DNA of 64,000 bases, taken from NCBI RefSeq assembly GCF_002127325.2, contig NC_035447.2, forward strand, positions 25,807,762 through 25,871,761. Direction: 5' to 3'. The stretch's first letter is position 1. Every line of letters begins with the position of its first letter. This document shows positions 1 through 11,196 of this stretch, in pieces. Source of the stretch: Helianthus annuus. Lineage: Eukaryota > Streptophyta > Magnoliopsida > Asterales > Asteraceae. The position numbers and the translations under genes are program-made. Under the pieces are notes generated by a model. That model was not told the origin of the DNA. It ran no database searches and was given only the letters and a program-made list of their open reading frames with translations.

Positions 1-89
1 TCCTGTTTTTTTTTTTATGTCATATTATGTACGGTGCATATATAATACCACACAATGCCAATAAAAAAAAAGAATTAATATTTTTGCAG

Positions 90-859
90 GACTTTCATAT
101 GGAACTGATGAAATGGGATTAAGACAAGCTTTTCAGGAATATGGTGAAGTGATTGAAGGTATTTATATTTTTTTTATAAAGTTTCGAATGTTGAGTTTAC
201 TGGTTTCATTAGATTTAGACTCACTACAAGTGAACTGACTTTTGCAGCCAAAGTTATTACTGATCGGGATTCTGGTAGGTCTCGAGGATTCGGTTTTGTT
301 AGTTATACATCAGCTGATGCAGCTAATACCGCTCTCCAGGACATGGACGGCAAGGTATTCTGCATCTTTAAGTTTTAGAAAATTTTCGGTACTTTAAACG
401 CCAGTCTCAAATCGTTGGTGTTTTGAGTATGGAGTTATCACACGTTTATAATTTCTAGACAATGATTTTCTTGACGGCAACGACTTTCAGGACCTCCATG
501 GTCGAAGGATTAGAGTCAGCTTTGCACAAGAAAGACCACGCCCATCTTTTGGTGGCGGTGGCTATGGAGGCGCTGGTGGTTATAGTGGCGGTGGTGGTGG
601 CGGCTACGGAGGAGCTGGTGGATATAGTGGTGGTGGTTATGGTGACAGAAGCAACAATCTAGGTGGGTATGGCGGCAGGAACCAGAATGCTGGTGGTGGT
701 GACGATCTCTTCAGCGGTGGTGTAGGTGGTGGGAGTGGGGTCTCACCTGGTGGTGGTAATGAAGACGAAGTTGTTGGCAATTTGAGCGATGGTTCAGGAG
801 AAAATGATGGCGGGGATGATTCTGAGGGTAATGATTATGCGAACACTTCCAACAAGTAG
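90..859 (+). CDS. Glycine-rich RNA-binding protein, 3' part (three exons)
   Basis: Exons 90-158, 248-354 and 491-859 (stop TAG 857-859) are joined by GT-AG introns in one consistent frame and give about 181 residues; the start lies left of the window. Exons 1-2 encode the second half of an RRM, with the RNP1 octamer RGFGFVSY at 283-306. Exon 3 finishes the RRM (DLHGRRIRVSFA) and continues into a GGYGG-rich segment and an acidic, Asn/Ser-rich tail. RRM plus glycine-rich tail is the class IV glycine-rich RNA-binding family, which binds single-stranded RNA in nucleus, cytosol or organelles. The compartment cannot be read here because the N-terminus is missing. Exon 1 begins in phase 1, so it needs a final G from an upstream exon to complete GLSYGTDE. 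Intron 2 has a second AG at 457-458, but it would break the frame. The 3' UTR follows to about 1050. Confidence 0.93.
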
Positions 860-1048
860 CCGTTGGACTATGACAGTATGAGCATCTGCTGCTGCTGAAT
901 AAACTAGCCTTTGTCAATATGTTGTGGCTGAGCCATTAGTTTTGTTTTCTTGTTTGTCTACATTAACTTTAATGTTTGGTTTTGTTTGAAACTAGAGTTG
1001 CCTTCAGCTTTATTATTATTTGTCTAATATTCTTTAAGGCCGTAATTA

Positions 1049-1097
1049 TGTGTATATATTCACACACACATGTATATATGTTTGTGTGTGTATATAC
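1049..1097. repeat. Alternating TG/TA/CA microsatellite
   Basis: A run of CA, TA and TG dinucleotides, nearly self-complementary about its middle (CACACACATG then TGTGTGTGTAT). It lies just after the 3' UTR of the glycine-rich protein gene. It is simple sequence and nothing suggests a gene. Confidence 0.8.
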
Positions 1098-1267
1098 GTT
1101 GATATTTTTGTAACCATCCTCTATCTAAAACACTGCGGTATGGCAACATCCTCGTCGATGGCAGCTGTGTTTTTTTCCATCTTTCCTAGTTGATGTGAGT
1201 CGCCGTTCTCACAGCTGTGGGTAGGAGTACATATGGTTCTTTTTTGAACCGCATTCTATATGTCTTA

Positions 1268-1533
1268 GAGGCTGTTTGTTTAGCTTTTAATGAAGCTCTT
1301 AATGGTTTAGGACTCTTATTGGTTCAGCACTTAATGAATGGTTCAGACTGTTTGTTTCGGGAGTATATGTCTGAATTGTTCAGACATTTGCCTCTGAATG
1401 ATTAAGCATTATACAACGTCTGAATGGCTAAGACCTTTACTCTGAATTGGTCAGACATTTGCATCTGAACTATTAAGCATTATGCTCTTACTGGTTTAAC
1501 ACTTAACCATTCAGAAGTTGTCAAACAGCCCCT
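1268..1533. mobile_element. hAT-like MITE
   Basis: About 265 bp bounded by inverted GGCTGTTTG (1270-1278) and CAAACAGCC (1522-1530). The interior repeats short words related to CTGAATGGTTAAG and CATTTGC in both orientations, as in the subterminal repeats of non-autonomous hAT elements. There is no coding capacity; the open frame at 1217-1405 runs across the boundary and is incidental. I could not settle an 8-bp target duplication, so the exact ends and the superfamily are inferred. Confidence 0.6.
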
Positions 1534-2601
1534 TATATATAGAACTAGAATCATATATGAACATTCTTTTTCATAAAAACCATGAGAAACAGTTAGAATT
1601 TTACATATAACATAAATTAGTAACTCTTATTAAAGGTAATTTTGTTTTTGAAAACATTTAATATTTTCTGAAATATTCGTTTAACCTAGCATTTCGAAAG
1701 TTGGCATGTTACGAGGGATCATCTTCATCTATGTACAAGTCAACAATTTCTTTGTGATTTATGGCAACTTATTTATCCATAGGTGTGGTATTATTGAATG
1801 TTTTTTCAGAATGACATTTCTCTATATTCATATTACAACCATCAATCAGTATATTATAATAAGTTAGATGATTAAAAATGTCATAATAAGTTTGATAATT
1901 AGCCGTTACTAGTTAATTCCTTGATCGGGATTCTTGTGAATGCATCTCAAAAGGTTCAGATTTTAACATGTTCTGGTTTAGACTCACCCCACCCTCATAT
2001 CTCATACAGAAGCCACTAGGTTATCCTATGTGAATACTCATAGGGATGAATCATTTAATTTATGTATACAACAAATGTAAAATAAAAAGACTACCTATAG
2101 TCACCCAAACATAATACAAAAACAACTTTTAGAGAGTGTCCACCAAGTTAGTAGAAACTACATTGATTATTTTTTTATTTGACAACTTTTAAGAAAAAGT
2201 TATCAGGTGACAACGGAAAATGCTATAATTTGAGTTAGAAACACCTAAAGTAAATACAAAATAGGGATTCATAACAATTAAGTGTAACTGGCGACTTTCA
2301 TGGTTTCCTTTTAATATAGTAATTCTTTATGGATAACGCATTTTGAGGGCTACCAAAAGCTAAAATAACAGCAAGACTTGTATAAAAATTGAAGTCGTTT
2401 TCATGCTATTTATAATCAACATTGCAACTATTGAAAGAGTAAAAAGAATAAACACGAACAAATGTAACATTTATTCAAAATGTATGATGTATGAGAAAAT
2501 AATTATATTATAGAGTAAAGAAATAGTAATTATTGAAAGTTAATATTACATTATTATTATTATTATTATATTCATTATTAATGGAACATGATTCATTCAC
2601 T
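1534..2601. other. AT-rich intergenic DNA, no gene seen
   Basis: No frame of length, splice-flanked coding block or RNA gene can be recognised. A short (TTA)n run lies near 2551-2572. Confidence 0.6.
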
Positions 2602-2828
2602 TTTTTTTAACGGCTAACTGCTTTCCACGTGTAAATCCACCCTTTCGGAGCTATGTACAAAGGATGACTACTCGACCACCACTAGAAAGCGTAGCACACC
2701 CCTGATGCGCGGGAACCCCGTGGAATGGGTAAACCCTCGCCCCCCGTTGGACTCGAACCCGGGTTGAATCCCGAGCCGAGCCTTCACCCGGATGTTACAA
2801 CCACTGCGATGCAGATCGAAGGACATAC
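2602..2828 (-). mobile_element. tRNA-derived SINE
   Basis: On the minus strand an A-box-like CGCAGTGGTTG (near 2805) is followed by a good B box, GGTTCGAGTCC (near 2750). Together they form an RNA polymerase III internal promoter of tRNA type. The 3' end is an A-run, seen as T-run 2602-2609 on the plus strand. The body is much more GC-rich than its surroundings. No clear target duplication was found, so the 5' end near 2828 is approximate. It is not a tRNA gene because no cloverleaf or anticodon arm can be folded around the boxes. Confidence 0.62.
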
Positions 2829-2915
2829 TTACATACTTCTTATAATAAATTATTTAGGTACTAAAAATGATGCAATACATTATCTGTACATACTTCTTAT
2901 AATAAATTATTATAC
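2826..2915. repeat. Direct repeat of about 61-bp period
   Basis: The string ACATACTTCTTATAATAAAT occurs near 2830 and again near 2891, directly next to the 5' end of the SINE. It is a short local tandem duplication. Confidence 0.7.
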
Positions 2916-3150
2916 GTTATATATAATAATGAAAAATGATAACCGATACAGTTAAAATTACAAATCTACATATACAAATACAATTCGAAAACGATATAAT
3001 TTTATAAATCGCTACACAAGTCCAAATTCTATTTTTGTATGGTTGCAATGTCTGTTTGTTCTAATTCCTTTATTCAAATGCCATGCATAGACACTAAAAA
3101 CAGAAAAAAAGTACTAATCAAAAGAGTACTTTGTAAATAATAGGTTATCA

Positions 3151-3167
3151 CCCGTGAACTTCACGGG
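3151..3167. repeat. 17-bp perfect palindrome
   Basis: CCCGTGAACTTCACGGG has two 8-bp arms around a single C, in otherwise AT-rich DNA. It may mark the end of an old, unrecognised element. Confidence 0.75.
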
Positions 3168-5624
3168 CTGTATTATTTAAACTTTGTAAAAAAACAAATC
3201 TATTTTTTTTCATAAAATGTATGATGTTATGATAAAAATATATTAATTGGTTAAAGAGATATTAATTACTGAAAGTTTAATAACAATTTTTTTCTTTTCA
3301 AAATGTGTGTAAGTTGACTTTAGAAGTAAAACTTCCGTATCAAAATTATATAGGGAAATGGTTATATGTCAAAGATAACACCTTAATATTCTCAATATGA
3401 CGCATTATCATCATGTTGTATATTTTTTTAACTAAGAACACCCAAGTTTTGTGAAATAACAATACCGATTTTGAAATGTGAACGTAAGCATCCTACAATT
3501 GCCCAATACTCTAAAATCAGCGAAGCATCACCTCAACCATCCTCATTTTCAATTGTTTCAAATACTTCCTCGACACGAAATTTACAATGGTTGCAACAAT
3601 TATAGTACCATATCTTATAAGTGAAAATAACATAACTTGTCTCAATAACCAAGACCTTCTTCTTCTAATAAAACATAACAAACAAAATTTACCAATTAAA
3701 AGACATCATAAATAAAAAGTATTAGAAAAAAGAAAAAAATATATACTCTGTCTCAATTGAATTAATTTTTTCAAGATCAGAGTTGAGAAACAATCTATAA
3801 ACATCACGTTACCTACATTAAATGGAATATATATAAATATCATCAATATTTAACATAACAAACAATAAAAAAATACACTTCCATAAATATTAATAACATA
3901 ACTCGTTTAAATATGGTAACCTTGTAAATTTTGACGGTACCAAGTGAACATCTGTGTTATAAAATTAAAAGTCAGTATAATAATAACTTGATTGCTCTTA
4001 ATTTACTCCATAATTATCTTACCACCCTAATTATATATTTTATATTTGACAATAAACATATAAAATAAGTTTTGGTTATAAGGTTGTTAAATTATGAAGT
4101 TAATAAATGATAATTAAAAATTAAAGAATGATTGAAATTGATTTTGAAATCCGTTATAAACAAACATATTTCAAAATTCAAAATTTAAATTATATACATA
4201 ACTGAATATGATATTGTTAAATGGTAATTTTGCTTAGTTAATAAAAATTAATACCTGTAATAAGATTAAGGATAAATTACTTAGGATTATATTTAAGTTT
4301 TAAATACAAATTTTAAACGATACAAATGAAAATCATTATGAGTATAATAACTTGATTGGTATTTATTAGTTCCTTAATTAAATTACCTCCTTAATTAGAT
4401 TATATAGATTCAAAATTAGTCAAAAAAATATAAGTTGGTGTTGTAACTTTCTTAAAGTTAGAAGTTAATAAATAATAAATAGATATAAAAGAATGATTGA
4501 GACTGGCTTACAATCAATGAAATCGGCCATGATTAAATATATTTCAAAATTATAGATAACTAAATAATAATGTTGTTATTATTTTTTGAATGTGTCCAAA
4601 AATAACAAACATACCTTCCAAAATAGACAATTTATTTAAAACATACAACATTCTTTAAAAACATGGATGAAAATTTGAACAATATAAGATATAAATATTG
4701 CTATTATTAGTAAAAACCATGAATGAATGCATAAGATCCGATTTTTACTTCTTTTAGAGTCTGCCAAACTAAAAAGTGGTGAACAAAAAACAAATATTGA
4801 TAACATATACTGTCATCTATAAAAAAACATGTAAACAATTAAACAATTCATATCAGAAAACCTTTTGTTATGCTAAATAATATGATCATGAAACATGGAC
4901 GCCAAACATAAAATCAAAATTAAAATAAACAATAACACACCTTTAAACTAATCGAATAATAGCCGTATTTGTGAGTAGTGGTATCGATTAGGGTTTGAAT
5001 ACAAATCAAAACAAAAAAAACATTATCAACTTGAAATAATAAAGATAATACACATAAACAACAAACATGAAAAACATACAACCAACATGTTAGCTCGATT
5101 GAAGAATATCCATCAATTGTTATATCCGATTTAGGCTTTCAATGTAAAAAACATTATTAACTTCGATTAACAAAGAAGAATACATAAACATCAAACACAA
5201 ACCACATACCTTTGATCTTGTTAGCCGAATCAAGAAGATGATCGAGAATAGGTTGGTTATGGTTTACATAATACAAAACAAAATAAAAATTAAATGTTAA
5301 CAACTTTGATTAAAATCACATGCTAAATAAAATGTTAGGATATAAAACAGTGGTTAGTACATCTGTTGACTATGGTCAACAGATGGATGGACATAGATCT
5401 ATGAAACTATTGTTGGGTTAAAAACAATGTTTTAGAGAGAAAACAATGGTTACTTCTGCAGAATAGTGGTTATGACTTTGGTCAAACAAACTTTTATGGT
5501 TTACTCCTTTTGAACAAAGTTTTTGGTTTTGGTGATTTTTGAACAATCTTTTAATGATTTAAAATAGAATTTTGAGATTTTGAAAGCAACATATTAATGT
5601 TCTTATTGAAAGTTTGTAAAACTT
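3168..5624. other. AT-rich intergenic DNA with copia 3' remnant
   Basis: To about 5330 the DNA is very AT-rich, with no coding signal. Around 4940-5270 a loose word (ACCTTTGATCTTGTTAGCC-like, followed by a CGAAT or CGATT tract) recurs three times at roughly 120-bp spacing, which looks like a decayed tandem repeat. From about 5340 to 5624 the sequence directly follows the pol remnant on the minus strand and is probably its 3' non-coding end. Confidence 0.5.
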
Positions 5625-7710
5625 TTATTTCAATCCATGTTTATCATCCCAATTCTGGAGACTAGGTTTTCAAAAGTAGAAGTATCCAAAGCTTTTGTGA
5701 ATACATATGTTAGCTGATTTGCAATGGGAACATGGTGAATTGATATTACTCCTTTTTCATAACAATCTCTTACGGATGTCAATGTGCTTTGTTTTGGAAT
5801 GAGACACATGATTTTTGATAAGGTTTTCAGCTGCTTCACTATCCGATTTTAATGGTGTTTTAAAGTAGTGATCCCAAAATCAAGCAGTAGGTTTTGAAGT
5901 CACAACAATTGAGCAGTACAACTTGTAGCAAAAATATATGCTGCTTTTGTTGTAGAGTTTAAGACTGCTATTTGCTTTTTGCTATCCCAAGAAACCAAGG
6001 CATTTCCAAGGAACTGGCATCCTCCTAAGGTGGACTTCCTTGTGATGTGACAACCAGCGAAATCACTATCTGAATAACCTGAAAGCTCAATATTACCATT
6101 CTTCGGATACCAAATACCAAGTGTGGGTGCAACTTAGAGGTATCTGAATATCCTTTTCACACCTTTGAGGTTCTGCTTGGTATCTAGCATAGACACAGGT
6201 TGCAAGCATGATGTCTGGCCTTGATGTAGTTAAGTACATCAAGGATCCAATCATGCACCTATAAAGTGTCTGATCTACTAAGTCATCCTTTTCATTAGAA
6301 ATGAATGGTTTGCTTGTGCATCTGGGGTGCTATATGGTTTGCAATCATTCATGTCAATTTTTTTAAAAGTGTTTTAACATATTTATTTTGATGAATGAAT
6401 GTTCCATTTCAAGTTGTTTTAGTTGTAATCTAAGAAAACATTGTAACTCACCCATGGCGCTCATTTCAAATTGTGCTATCATCAATTTTTTAAATTCTTC
6501 ACACATTTTATCACATGTAGATCCAAAAATGATATCATGCACATAGATTTGTACTATCAACGGATCCTTCCCTTTCCATTTTAGAAATAGAGTTTTATCA
6601 AGTCTATCTCTTTTGAATTCATGTGATAAGAGAAAAGTGGATAAAGTACCATACTAGGCTCTTGGTGTTTGGTTCAGTCCAAACAAAGCTTTGTATAGCT
6701 TGTAGACATAATTAGGATGGAACGTGTCTTCAAATCCTTGTGGTTGGCACACATAGACTTCTTCTTGGATTTTTCCATAAAGAAAGGCACATTTTATGTC
6801 CATCTAATACACCTTAATGTTGTTGTTGACAACAAAGGCCAAGAAGAGTCTTATAGCCTCTAACCTTTCTACAGGAGCAAAGGTTTCATCATAATCTATC
6901 CTCTCTTATTGTCTATATACTTGAACCACAAACTTGGCTTTGTTTTTGAAAACTATGCCCCTCTCATCTGTTTTATTTTTGAAGACCCATTTTGTGCCAA
7001 TTGGGCATGTATCTTCTGGTAATTGAACAAGTTCCCACAATCGTTGTCTTTTAAACTGAAGAAGTTCTTCCTACATGGCTTCTACCCAGCTGTTGTCTCT
7101 TAAGGGCTCTTAGTACTTGACAGGTTGAGTTAATGATAGGAAACCAACAAACAAACATATGTTAGAGGTTTGTCCTCTTGTGAGCACACCATCATTGATA
7201 TTTCCAATGTTTTGATCTGGTGGATGGGATCTAAGAAAGGGATGGTTACCAGTGTATGGAATGATAGAGTTTTGTGGTGAAGGGGATAAGTGAGAATTAT
7301 CTGGTGAAACCTCTGTTGCCATTGTATTATGGTCAATAGTGGTTTGGAAAGGAGGTGGTGGAATTGGCCCCAGTGGAGAATTTGTTGCAGAGGATAAATC
7401 AATGGTTTGAAGTTGACATTGGTTAACAATGGTTTCAGTTGTTGTTGATTGACTATTGTTCTAAGCAGATGAACTCTGTGGATTAGAAAAGTCTTTGTAT
7501 TGAGAAGGCATCTCAATGTCAAATCTATAGTCCTATTGCATTGCTTTTGATTTTCCTATATCAACCTCAGTCTTGGCGGTAATTTCTTCAAATTTAAATT
7601 TATCAAGATCAATCAGTTTTGCAGGATTTTTAGGGATTTTTATAGAAGAAAGTTCATTGAACTTTACATTTAGGGTTTCTTCTATAGTCATGGTCCTTGT
7701 GTTATGTAAC
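5625..7710 (-). pseudogene. Ty1/copia pol remnant (integrase-RT hinge, reverse transcriptase, RNase H)
   Basis: Read on the minus strand. The segment starts at about 7710 in the variable hinge between integrase and reverse transcriptase. It passes through RT landmarks YDETFAPVERLEAI (near 6900) and KALFGLNQTPRAWY (near 6670), the catalytic box YVHDIIFGS (6534-6560), and the RNase H tail QLTYVFTKALD (near 5700). Order and motifs are those of copia pol, which copies element RNA into DNA in cytoplasmic particles. It is dead: several stops and frameshifts break the frame, and the box normally reads YVDD, so the first catalytic aspartate is replaced by histidine. No gag, protease, integrase core or LTR pair remains. 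Open frames at 5630-5839, 6363-6560, 7110-7322 and 7130-7522 are pieces of this pseudogene or shifted readings of it. Confidence 0.9.
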
Positions 7711-7903
7711 ATCAGCGAAAAACGAATCCTAGAAAACCCGAATCATTTTGTAAACTGGGTCCGAAAATGTAATAAATAAAAATGCGAACTTTCGTTATTA
7801 TCTTTTATTATTAAAATTATTAAGAAATAGTTCAGAAGAGAAAACATGAAAATGATTTAAAGATATTCATTTATTATTGCTAGTTTTTTTAATTAGAACC
7901 ATA

Positions 7904-8304
7904 GGGTGGAGTTCGGCTACAAAGTCCATTTTTCCTACAAAGTGTACAAAGTCATAAAACACCACAATTTCAATCATAAAACACACTCAAAACCCACAAA
8001 TAACAGAGTGAAGATCACTAAAACACAATATCCAAACCCTAACAGTCCATAAAAACTTCAAACACACCATTTTAGAACTATGAATATAAAACATGATAAT
8101 CAACATAAAACACACTAATGTTAGTCATTCGCTAGTCAAAGCCTTATCATCCAAAACACAACACAAAACCCACAAATATGGTGTTTTAGTAATCTTGACT
8201 TTGTTATTTGTGGGTTTTAAGTGTGTTTTATGGTTGACATGATGGTGTTATATGACTTTTTACACTTTATAAGAAAAAATGGACTTTGTAGCCAACTCCC
8301 ACCC
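7904..8304. mobile_element. MULE-type MITE with 10-bp target duplication
   Basis: A 401-bp element flanked by TAGAACCATA at 7894-7903 and 8305-8314, a perfect 10-bp target duplication. The ends are GGGTGGAGTTCGGC and its near complement, and the inverted arms extend about 130 bp with the shared words CTACAAAGTCCATTTTT, AAAACACAC and AAACCCACAAATA. Long inverted repeats with 9-10-bp duplications are typical of Mutator-like elements. It encodes no protein and must have been moved by a transposase from elsewhere. Confidence 0.9.
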
Positions 8305-8314
8305 TAGAACCATA

Positions 8315-9428
8315 TATGCAATTTTACAGTGTTACGTAATTTTTAAAACTAATATATTAATCAATTTATACGTAATGGTTGCTTGTGCTAAATGATTCAT
8401 GAGAAGTAACATTATTATATAATAATAGCCATTGAATTGTATGTTCTTGTCAAGTATATAGAATTTAATATGAAATTGTTATTTGGTTTTAAATTGATTT
8501 GATTAAAATTACTAAATACATTAAGAGAACCTTCAAGAGCTTTTGGGTTTTCCCTCCATGTAACTAACCACCATAAATTGAATAATTAATTTAGTAGAAG
8601 AATTATATTGAAGGTGAATAAATTATGATACTTAATGAAAACCTTCATTTACTTTTGCATAGCAACCAATTTCACTAAAACTCTCTACAAGTGAAGATTC
8701 TTCATTTTAGAGCTTGGAGTTTCTCTCTACGATTTCTCCTTCAATACTTAACCTTTTCAGGTGATTCTTGTTCCCATCTTGCTTTATTTTTCGAGCTCTA
8801 CAAAAACCCTCTATCAGTTTCTGTTGATAGAAGACAATTGTTGATCAATTAGATTTCATGAATTCTAGTGTTCATAAGCATTTGGGGATATTTATATTTT
8901 ATAAAATTGAATTAATTAATTTGTTCCGTAATGTTTCTAGACAAATGTTAAGATGCAATTTCAATAGTATTTATGTTAATCATGATTACTTATTATTATT
9001 ATAGAATTTATTCTTGTCATAATCTAGTATATATGCCTATATTTTGCTAGGATTATCATGCTACTAATTCTTGTTAAAAATGCTAGATTAGTAGAATTAT
9101 TGAATTTTCATAATATTAATTAGAAAATTCTTAGATATAACTTTTACTAATTTAATTGTAGTTTATCATGTTAATATATACTTTATGCAAAATATATAAA
9201 TCATTAGAAATCTATATCATATTAACCTATAAATTTTGCCTTTAACTATATATTATTTATATATGATGTTTTGATCATAGTTTTAATCAAATTTGTTTTT
9301 GGCTATAAACAAATTGACTAAAATAATTAAATTGGACATAAGTATATATTTGGTTAAATTGGACTATAAGTATATATTTATGCCTTAGACAATATTATGG
9401 ACTATTATATATTTTTGTCACTAAATTT
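8315..9428. other. Intergenic DNA, no gene seen
   Basis: AT-rich. Around 8640-8780 there is a CT-rich stretch with TTTTCAGGTGATTC that could be a transcribed leader, but no coding exon follows before the LTR element at 9429. Confidence 0.5.
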
Positions 9429-9869
9429 TGTTAGTGCATGTTCTGTGACAACAGCTTAATAGTTTGATTATTTATTCTTTGGATATTTTGTAATGGGCTT
9501 AGCATATTGGTTAGGGAGTTAATTAGTGTAATGGGCTAGGAGAATGGCCAAGCCCAGACCAAAGCCCAGTATGCAAACATGGCTGTAGTATATAAACAGC
9601 TTTATGCATTAGGGTTTAGGTTAGCCAGTTAGTGGACAATTAGAGAAGAGTTTCAGAAATCTACAGAGAGTGGCTGAGAGATTTCTTGTGAAGGTCTTTA
9701 ATTGATTGTAAACCTTGTGTTGGATAATCAATAGAAGACCGGATTGAAAGTGATTGTTTCGTGTTCGTCATCTTGATTTTCTTGTTTCTGTTTGTTCGAT
9801 TGATGAAGGGGATTCCGCACCCTTGGTTGATTATCAATCTCGTTACGATCCAAGGGATAGGGACCTACA
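9429..9869 (+). repeat. 5' LTR of element 1
   Basis: 441 bp, starting TGTTAGTGCATG and ending GGGACCTACA. A TATA box (TATAAA) lies at 9591-9596, where the element's transcript should start just downstream. It matches the copy at 16188-16628 base for base by eye. Confidence 0.95.
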
Positions 9870-9871
9870 AT

Positions 9872-9883
9872 TGGTATCAGAGC
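9872..9883 (+). other. Primer-binding site, tRNA-iMet type
   Basis: TGGTATCAGAGC begins two bases after the 5' LTR. It is complementary to the 3' end of plant initiator methionine tRNA, which primes minus-strand DNA synthesis. Confidence 0.92.
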
Positions 9884-10319
9884 TTTTGCTCTTAGTTGTT
9901 TGGTTCGAGATTGATACAGATTCAAGATCTTTGAAGATTTTTTTTCTCTCGGATTTGCGTTTTTTTTATTGTTAAGGGAAAATTTTCGAAATCATCAAGA
10001 AGTTCATCTAATTCTTCGGGTTTCAAGTCGCGTTCTTCGGGTTTCAAGTCACTGTTCATCAAGAAGTCAAAAATTTTTCATAACTTGCTGTTCAGATCTT
10101 GGTGAAAGTTGTTACAAGATAATTGCAACTTTTTAAAATTAATAAAAAAAAATTCGGGGATATCTTGTTTCCAAAGTTGATCGAAATCACAAAAAAATTG
10201 GGATATCTAGTTTGACTTTTAAAACAAAATATTTCTTTTGAATTTTAAATTATAGAAAACTGTCTCTCTGTCATCACAAGTTTCCAACTTAAGTTGCAGG
10301 TTTCTATTTTTAGAACTCT

Positions 10320-10740
10320 ATCACGGTTTCGACTCAACTGGTTTGTTCCGAGTCATTAGCGCATCTGGTTTCGAGTGTCAAGGTCTCGAGTTAAGTTTCC
10401 CTTGTCGCAACCATCAACCACCTTACCATCATCTGCTTTCGAGTCGCAACGAGATTTGAGGTCTCGATTCATCGACATCACAGAGGTCTCGAGTCATCAT
10501 CTTCAATCAAGGTCTCGAGTCAGCCATCTTCAATTACGAGTCGCAATCACGTTTCTGAACGGTTTCGAGTTTCACTTAATCTGTGTCGCAACCAACGTCT
10601 CGAGTTATTAAGGTCTCGACTCATCATCCTCTACGGTCTCGAGTCATTACGGTTTCGAGTCGGAGTCGCAACCATCTCCACTGTCTCGAGTCATAAAGGT
10701 TCCGAGTAAAGATTTCGAGTTTTCGGTTTCGAGTTCGTTT
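10320..10740 (+). repeat. Leader word array, GGT(T/C)TCGAGTC
   Basis: About 18 copies of GGTYTCGAGT or one-base variants occur in 420 bp, at irregular spacing of roughly 15-40 bp, with five or six interleaved GTCGCAAC words. It lies between the primer site and gag, outside any open frame. This is not a simple tandem repeat, because only the word is kept and the spacers differ. Function unknown. Confidence 0.85.
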
Positions 10741-10881
10741 ACTGTCATTCATCTCCGATAGTCTCTCAACATCATCTCGGACATCTTCTGGTATCACCGT
10801 CATCTCCTGTAACCGGTCATCTTCTCCATCATTTTCTCCGGCAACCACCTTCCTTCGTCGCTATCATAAATCATCGTCATC

Positions 10882-11167
10882 TGATACGACTCGAACCCAC
10901 GTTATGGTCCTATGTTCCACGTTGAAACCCACATCTCTAAATTGCCTTGTTTTAGTTTACTATTTTCCACACTTTTAGTTGTTTCATGCATTCCATAATT
11001 CCATGTTCTCTTGCACGTTTATTTAGTTAGTTTACAATTCTTGTATTTAAGAATCATTTGGAGTTAATGAAAAGAAGCAGAATATTATTGAATGAAAATT
11101 TAGTTTCATGTCTCTCTCCTTCTCTTGAAATCTTGGGAGTTTGTAGGTTTTCTCCGTAAACCTATCA
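10882..11167 (+). repeat. 5' LTR of mini element
   Basis: 286 bp, from TGATACGACTCG to CCTATCA. Differences from the 3' copy by eye: T/C in GGTCYTATG, C/T in GTTTAYTATT, one extra A in the GAATGAAAATTT run, and G/A in GTTTRTAGG. Confidence 0.92.
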
Positions 11168-11196
11168 ATTGGTGCTTTCATCGAGCCTTAGCCTCC

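Noticed and set aside
462..662. Plus-strand frame using the earlier AG acceptor at 457-458 of intron 2
   Set aside because: Using that acceptor shifts the frame and breaks the RRM; the acceptor at 489-490 restores the conserved DLHGRRIRV segment.
711..917. Minus-strand open frame with many His and Ser
   Set aside because: Antisense shadow of the glycine-rich exon 491-859.
1918..1945. TGATCGGGATTCT shared with exon 2 of the glycine-rich protein gene as a pseudo-exon
   Set aside because: Similarity stops after about 13 bases; likely chance.
2735..2815. A tRNA gene on the minus strand
   Set aside because: A- and B-box-like words are present but no cloverleaf, anticodon arm or acceptor stem fits; the A-run at the other end indicates a SINE.
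10320..10740. CRISPR-like reading of the repeated words
   Set aside because: Words are 7-11 bp at irregular spacing in a plant LTR element; there are no uniform direct repeats, no spacers of constant length and no cas genes.
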